Assembly: GCA_023807065.1 (NCBI GenBank)
Contig: JAJJLU010004436.1
Coordinates: 1-13,064, forward strand
DNA from: Isotricha intestinalis
Taxonomy: Eukaryota; Ciliophora; Litostomatea; Vestibuliferida; Isotrichidae
Reading direction: 5' to 3'
Length of the DNA: 13,064 bases
Below, one piece after another: positions 8,343 to 13,064 of the stretch. Below the pieces are notes generated by a model that ran no database searches, was not told where the DNA came from, and saw only the letters and a program-made list of their open reading frames with translations. The stretch's first letter is position 1, and each line of letters begins with the position of its first letter. A program made the translations under genes and the position numbers.

Positions 8343-8398
8343 GTTTTTATTATTTAAAAAAATCTTAATTTTAATATTTAATTTAATATAAAAATTAA
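8343..8398. promoter_or_regulatory. 56-nt bidirectional control region
   Basis: This is the entire interval between the start codons of the divergent MORN-IQ gene (ATG at 8342, minus) and coiled-coil gene (ATG at 8399, plus). It contains one G (8343) and one C (8364); all other bases are A or T. Both core promoters and both leaders must fit here, overlap, or extend into the opposite coding region. The interpretation depends on the two upstream exons being correct. Confidence 0.5.
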
Positions 8399-9647
8399 AT
8401 GGAAACAAGAAGAAAAATCAAAAAAGTTATTTTTTTATTATATTTTTTCAATAGTGTTATTCTCAACTAAATGGTATTTTAGAAACAGAAAAAAAAATAA
8501 ATGAGTTTGATTTTAATAAAATGTTAGAAGACTTTAATATAGAGAATAGACATAAAAATTACTTAAAAAAAAAATGGGTATCTGTTAGTCAAAGATTTGA
8601 TGAAAAAATTGAAGAAATAAAAAATAAAAGAGAAAAAAATTATAAGATTAGAAATGAGAAATTTAATGAAAATTTAAAAATTAAAGAAGAAAATTTAACT
8701 AAGACAATTAATTTAAAAAAAAAAAAAAGAGAAATAGAAAGAAAAAAATTAGGAGAAAATATAAAACAAAGAATTCAAAGTGCACAAGAAACTCTAGAAA
8801 ATATTTTAAATAAACAAGAGGAGGAAAGATTAAAAAAAGAAGGAGAAACATTTTCAAAATGTATAATTTTAAATAATTTTTAGTACAAATCATTGAAAAT
8901 AGGGTTAAAAGAAAAAAAGAACAATCACAAGAAATTTATAGAAATAAAATGGCAAAAATACAAGAAATTCATGATAAAAATTTTGAAAAGTTAATAAAAG
9001 AAAAAGAAGAAGAATATAAATTAAAAGAATTAAAAGCATTAAAAAGATTTGAAGTTCACGTAAATTTTAATATTTAAATATAGAATGATACGATTAAAAT
9101 TCAAAATGAAAAGAATTTAGAACAAAAAAAACAATTAAAAGAAAAATTAGAAGCTAAGGAATTGAAACTTAAAGAAATTGAACAATTAAATGAAAAAAAA
9201 AAAAACAATATAATCAAAAGAATTAAATATAATGAAAGGTTCAAAGAGGAATATGAAAAAGAAAAAGAGAAACATTTTTTAAAAACTCAATCTTTAAAAA
9301 GAATAAAAAATCATAAATTAATGTTAAATAAAGAAAAGATATATTTAAAAAATGAAAATAGAAGGGAAGAAATTTTAAATGGAGAATATATAAGATTAAA
9401 TAGAATAATAGTAAGAGAGTCAGAAATTAATGATAAAAGAAAAACCTCTCAAATGTTAGAGATAAATGACCGAATTGAATTTGAAGAACAAATAAAACAT
9501 TTTTTAAAGGAAAGAAGATATATTCAAAGTCAATCAATAATGAGAAAAAATAAAAAAGAAAAATTATATATATATCAAGGAATATTAAAGAAAGAAGAAG
9601 AAAAAAAAAGAAGATTAAGTATTGATCAAATTAGGAAAATAAAATGA
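8399..9647 (+). CDS. Four-exon coiled-coil protein of unknown function
   Basis: Three open segments in different frames are linked by tiny introns: CDS join(8399..8425, 8455..8860, 8884..9059, 9084..9647), 390 residues, ending in TGA. Junctions fall at residue 9 (phase 0), residue 145 (split codon) and residue 203 (phase 0). The product is overwhelmingly Lys/Glu/Asn/Ile/Leu and almost certainly one long alpha-helix/coiled coil from about residue 50 onward, with EKLE/KEIEQ-like heptads. Locally conserved-looking patches are KKWVSVSQRFDEK near 50-62 and SLKRIKNHKLMLNKE in the third quarter. There is no membrane segment or catalytic motif. It resembles in style the trichoplein/CFAP-type filamentous proteins of cilia and basal bodies, but I cannot assign a family. 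The second and third introns are strongly supported; the first exon (nine codons, GTTATT donor) is less certain, and a start at the ATG at 8521 (350 residues) is the alternative. Confidence 0.75.
8426..8454 (+). other. 29-nt intron 1 of the coiled-coil gene (tentative)
   Basis: It begins GTTATT and ends CAATAG, phase 0. The acceptor TAG is exactly the in-frame stop that closes the downstream frame on its upstream side. The donor lacks the GTA of the other three introns, so this intron and the nine-codon first exon are the least secure part of the model. Confidence 0.55.
8861..8883 (+). other. 23-nt intron 2 of the coiled-coil gene
   Basis: It begins GTATAA and ends TTTTAG, interrupting a codon after its first base. 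Without splicing, translation would stop at the intron's own terminal TAG. Splicing continues the Lys/Glu-rich helix without interruption. Confidence 0.85.
9060..9083 (+). other. 24-nt intron 3 of the coiled-coil gene
   Basis: It begins GTAAAT and ends AATATAG, phase 0. Its length is a multiple of three, but it contains an in-frame TAA, so retention would truncate the protein. Splicing joins two Lys/Glu-rich helical exons. Confidence 0.85.
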
Positions 9648-10915
9648 ATAATAAATATTATTATATCATCAAAACTTTTTTTCATTATTTTTTCAAAAAT
9701 AAAGATTTACACTTATCTTAAAATAAAAAACAATATCTAATACAGGATTACAATATCTACATTATTTAAATTTTATATTTTAAATTGAAAAAAATAAATT
9801 ATATAAATAAAAAGGAATAAAATATTTTTGATTAATCAAATAATTATTTTATCATTAAAAATACATTATATAAATATATTTATTAGATTTTTAATATTAA
9901 ATTTTTGATTAGTTCACTTTTGTTTTTCTTTGAAATTCTAAATTTATTTTTATTTTAATTTCTTTACTGAATAATCACTGTTTTTCTCATTAATATCATA
10001 TTGGAACAAATAAAATAAATTAACATTTTCTGGTTAAACATTTACATTAATTAAAAGATTTATAAATATTTTACCTCATTTTTTCAAAAATTATTTGATT
10101 TCAACATTTATAATAACTTTATTGGTAATTATCTAAGTAAAATCAGTAACAAATGAATCCTAAGCATTTGTTTTTTAACATATTCATCATTTGCAATGCT
10201 CTTTTCAGTTTGAATTATTTAATCATATAGATTTTTATGAAATAAACATAATTAAACAAATTAATACATGATTGAATCATTTATTTAATTTTTTACAATA
10301 TTATTAAAGGTTATTTGAACAATAACATATAATAATTTTATTCATTACATTGAGATTTGAAATTAATTTTATAATTCATAAATTAGTAACTAATCTATTT
10401 ACAAATGTCTTATAAATAATGCCATTTAAATTTAATTATATCTTTTAGGTTGAATTATTATAGGGTTCATTAATATTTCTCTTGTTAATCTATTATACTT
10501 TTGATATGTGTGATTGTGATTTTTTATAAAACATATATTTTTAAATTCTATCAACGGTTAAAGATAATTTAATTTATTTTTTATCAATAGAATTGAATCT
10601 TTTTTATTCTATACTGAGTTTTGTGTGAATCTACTTAATAATAAAACATGTAGAAACCCAAATTTTTATATTTTTATGAATAAAGGAATTAAAATAAACA
10701 TTTTCAAATATTTGATTTTTCACATTTAACTTCAATTATAACTTATTCTTTATTTTCCATTTCAATAATTTTAATCTTTAATTGAATTGAAATAATATAA
10801 TTTAAATAAGAAGAGAAAAAAGATTTATACATTAATTCCTTAAACAATTGTTAAAATATATACATTACATAAAACTAAATCAAATGTATCACTTATATAA
10901 AATATTAGATTAAAT
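9648..10915. other. 1.27-kb non-coding gap between convergent genes
   Basis: No gene is seen. Stops are dense in all six frames, and I could not connect open segments by 20-30-nt GT...TAG introns. There is no tRNA B-box, rRNA, or clear tandem repeat. Slightly less A/T-monotonous patches occur around 10140-10210 and 10440-10560, without recognisable structure. The gap contains the 3' regions of the coiled-coil and WD40 genes and is much longer than the other intergenic gaps here (46-290 nt). Confidence 0.6.
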
Positions 10916-11857
10916 TTAGGGAATCCAAATTTTAATCGATCTATCATCACTACAAGAAATTAATTTTCCATCAAAAGTTTCAATTATATCATTAATTTTT
11001 GTTCTATGACCAGTTAATTCAGTTATAAGTTGGAAATTATCTTTAATACTCCATAATTTTATAAGTCCCTCTTCTCCTCCAGTACATAATTCACCACTTC
11101 TTAATTGTATCATACAAACAATACAACCAATATGTCCTTCTTTAATGATATGATCAGGTTGAAATTGCTTTTTCCCTTTTAGATTTTCAGGAATATTCAT
11201 ATCAGGTAATTTATCTAATTGATAAACATAAATATCTCTATTAGAATTATATACAATTCTCCCATCTGCTAATTGTAAAGCACATTTACTTTTAACAGCT
11301 TCAAAACTAACATCTAATTTAACTTGTTTTTTATATGAAACAATATTTGCTGTATTATCTTCAGAAACTGAAAATAATCTACCATCCTCTAATTCAACAA
11401 TACTCCATATTATTTTTTCATGAGGATAAAAATTTGATAAATCTTTCCCATTTTTAATATTCCAAATAATAACTTGACCATCAGCAGCACAAGAACATAA
11501 TCTTCCATTTCTTAACATTAATAAACATACTACTGTACTTTCATGTCCTGCTAATTCTAACATATCATCAGTTTCAATATTTTCAATGAAAATAGACCCA
11601 TTACATGTTCCTTCTATTAGTTTTAAACCATCTTTTCTTTCTGCTATTGTTGCTGTATATATTTCTTTTTCAAATTCTATTGTTTCTGGTTCTCCTTCTT
11701 CCCCTATATTCATTATTTGGTATGTGGTTGATGAACATGACAAAAGCTTATTATTTCCAATTGAAAATACTTTTAATAATTCTGAGGCAATATTATTTAT
11801 TGTAAATGAACATCTGGTATATGGCGATTCTAACACTGATGGAGAACTACAACCCAT
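10916..11857 (-). CDS. WD40 beta-propeller protein with Met-Gly-Cys N-terminus
   Basis: This 313-residue protein is a single WD40 propeller, about the minimum length for seven blades. The clearest repeats are at 103-134 (GH...IIWNI), 144-175, 240-271 (GH...IKLWSI) and 282-313 (GH...IKIWIP); the remaining blades are degenerate. The C-terminal strand ends at the final residue, so the last blade is probably closed by the N-terminal segment. The protein begins M-G-C-S-S: Gly2 plus Cys3 is the arrangement used for N-myristoylation with adjacent palmitoylation. However, Pro6 departs from the usual Ser/Thr-type preference, so lipidation is only possible. A membrane-attached scaffold or adaptor is the plausible role; the partner is unknown. 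No intron is needed; stop is TAA. Coding sequence is somewhat less AT-rich than the two coiled-coil genes. Recurrent phrases L-x-x-GRL and DGRLFS give the blades a regular internal pattern typical of protist WD40 families. Confidence 0.9.
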   Translation of the reverse strand: MGCSSPSVLESPYTRCSFTINNIASELLKVFSIGNNKLLSCSSTTYQIMNIGEEGEPETIEFEKEIYTATIAERKDGLKLIEGTCNGSIFIENIETDDMLELAGHESTVVCLLMLRNGRLCSCAADGQVIIWNIKNGKDLSNFYPHEKIIWSIVELEDGRLFSVSEDNTANIVSYKKQVKLDVSFEAVKSKCALQLADGRIVYNSNRDIYVYQLDKLPDMNIPENLKGKKQFQPDHIIKEGHIGCIVCMIQLRSGELCTGGEEGLIKLWSIKDNFQLITELTGHRTKINDIIETFDGKLISCSDDRSIKIWIP

Positions 11858-12344
11858 TTTTATTTAATTTTTTATTTATTAATTTATTCATCTTATTTTT
11901 TCTAATGAATTCGGTTTAAATTACTTTTTATATTTTTGTGAAACATTTAATTTAAACTAATTTAAAATTCGATTTTATGAATAAAAAGAAAATTTTGATA
12001 AATCAAAGATATATATTGATATAATCAAAAAAAAAGTAAAACAAAAATAGTAATAAAGGTATATTTTATATATTTACTTTATAAAATTTAAGAAAAATCC
12101 AAATGACTTAATTTAAAGATTAAAGTCAATAGTCATAAAAATGAATTATAATAAAAATATATTTATATAAAATGTTTTTATTACATTGATTACATAATTA
12201 TAAATGATCATTAAGTTGATATTTTTATTATATTTTGCATCTATTATATATAAAGTTATCTATAAAGTTTTAATAAAAGAAAATATTTAGAGAAAAGACA
12301 TATAACAATTAGATAAATTATATAAAAATATCTATATAAAAATA

Positions 12345-12516
12345 GAGGAGGGTTTATTTTGTAGAATTGAGATATATGATAAAAATATGAAAACCTTTTA
12401 ATATCAAGGTATATTTGTATAAAAACGAATAAACAAATTCATTCTAGAGAATGAAGGTTTTCTTATATTTTTTTTAGATTTTCAAAATATAATTTTATAA
12501 ACCTCAAATCTAAAAA
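12345..12516. other. Cluster of inverted repeats, possible structured RNA
   Basis: Four pairings can be drawn. GAAAACCTT at 12389-12397 pairs perfectly with AAGGTTTTC at 12454-12462. TTCATTC (12438-12444) pairs with GAATGAA (12449-12455) around a TAGA loop. GAGGGTTTAT (12348-12357) pairs with ATAAACCTC (12497-12505) with one bulged G. TTTTTAGATTT (12471-12481) pairs perfectly with AAATCTAAAAA (12506-12516). The last two are mutually awkward (pseudoknot-like). A T-run follows at 12468-12475, which could end a polymerase III transcript. It does not resemble U1, U2, U6, SRP or 5S RNA as I know them. In DNA this AT-rich, helices of 9-11 bp are expected by chance, so confidence is low. Confidence 0.2.
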
Positions 12517-12960
12517 GGAAATTTGTTATTTTAGATATGTTATCCTTTTCCCTTTGTAATTTAATTTTTTTTATTTTTCTTTTCTACTTTAAAACAATTA
12601 AATATTGTTTTTTATACTAATATTTATTGATATTATTTATATTTTATTATCATACACAAAATATATTGATTGTTCTAATTTTTATAATACAATAAAAAAA
12701 TTTAAAATAATTGAAATGTTATATTTAAATAAATAAAATGATCAATATTATTTTATATTTATGGTGATAAAGATTTATTCCAATTTAATTAACATAGTAT
12801 TCTATATCTTTCATTTTTTAAAATTTATGGAGTCATTTGTTATTTATCTATTTAATTTGTATTTTATAATCCTTTTGATTTTTATTTATTTTAATATTTA
12901 AAATTAGATAATGAATTAGTAATTCAGGCTTCTTTATGTTAAAAATTAAATAGATTTTTA

Positions 12961-13032
12961 TCAAATATCTGAATGTATTGGAGTATTATAATGATTATTA
13001 GATATAATTCTTGTTGATGAATTAATATTCAT
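12961..13032 (-). CDS. Possible 23-residue ORF or first exon of a gene
   Basis: ATG at 13032 opens a 23-codon frame ending TGA at 12961-12963. The predicted peptide (Ser, Thr, Arg, His and Pro-containing, ending THIHSDI-like) is less monotonous than random AT-rich translation, which is the only reason to list it. No GT donor is positioned to splice it onward, and no upstream context is available. Most likely a chance ORF. Confidence 0.12.
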   Translation of the reverse strand: MNINSSTRIISNNHYNTPIHSDI

Positions 13033-13064
13033 TATTTTAATGATTATAATTGTTAAAAATATTT

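Larger units (their letters stand above)
11858..13064. other. Non-coding region upstream of the WD40 gene
   Basis: No convincing gene is seen in this 1.2-kb AT-rich stretch. It must contain the WD40 promoter near 11858. The region 12340-12560 is compositionally richer (gaggaggg, aaacctc, tccttttccc) and carries several inverted repeats, described separately. A 23-codon ORF lies at the far end on the minus strand (12961-13032). No telomeric repeat is present at the window edge. Confidence 0.55.

Noticed and set aside
8708..8893. 61-residue minus-strand hydrophobic ORF over the coiled-coil gene
   Set aside because: Antisense of Lys/Glu codons; crosses the 23-nt intron of the plus-strand gene, which explains the region better.
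9648..10915. tRNA or small nuclear RNA genes in the long gap
   Set aside because: No GGTTCGA-type B box, no acceptor-stem-like G/C pairing, and nothing resembling conserved snRNA segments.
11586..11867. Two overlapping plus-strand ORFs (93 and 66 residues) over the WD40 5' end
   Set aside because: Antisense shadows of the WD40 gene in two frames; no recognisable domain.

Overview
The window looks like a nuclear chromosome segment from a unicellular eukaryote, most likely a ciliate. The DNA is extremely AT-rich, roughly 80% overall and higher between genes by eye. Genes are short and closely spaced. The four introns I can place are only 23 to 29 nt long, begin with GT and all end in TAG. Gene products are typical of ciliate cortex and signalling families: a UBL-like plus CAMK-type kinase, MORN/IQ, kelch and WD40 proteins, and long coiled coils. 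Unlike Paramecium or Tetrahymena, these genes use TAA and TGA as stops, and glutamine is encoded by CAA. That is the standard code, which among ciliates points to lineages such as the litostomes (for example rumen ciliates). The assignment to a ciliate is fairly firm; the lineage is inference.

Layout: 1-1147 is non-coding, although 151-279 holds a curious G-run island. Two plus-strand genes follow: a protein kinase (1148-2392) and a 604-residue charged, probably coiled-coil protein (2488-4302). The latter converges, with a 46-nt gap, on a minus-strand membrane enoyl-CoA reductase-like gene (TECR/TSC13 family, 4349-5221). Upstream of that on the same strand are a six-repeat kelch protein (5512-6597) and a MORN-repeat protein (6806-8342). 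The MORN gene is longer than its obvious ORF: a 28-nt intron joins an N-terminal exon and restores an IQ (calmodulin-binding) motif. Its start codon lies 56 nt from that of a divergently transcribed coiled-coil gene (8399-9647), which I reconstruct from four exons. After 1.27 kb of non-coding DNA comes a minus-strand WD40 protein beginning Met-Gly-Cys (10916-11857), then 1.2 kb without a convincing gene, apart from some possible RNA secondary structure around 12345-12516.

There is no operon logic here. A loose common theme is visible: scaffold-type proteins (coiled coils, MORN/IQ, kelch, WD40 with a possible lipid anchor) and a kinase, as expected for a ciliate cell cortex. The divergent MORN-IQ/coiled-coil pair sharing a 56-nt control region is the best candidate for a functional unit. 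No mobile element, CRISPR array, tRNA, rRNA or telomere repeat was recognised.
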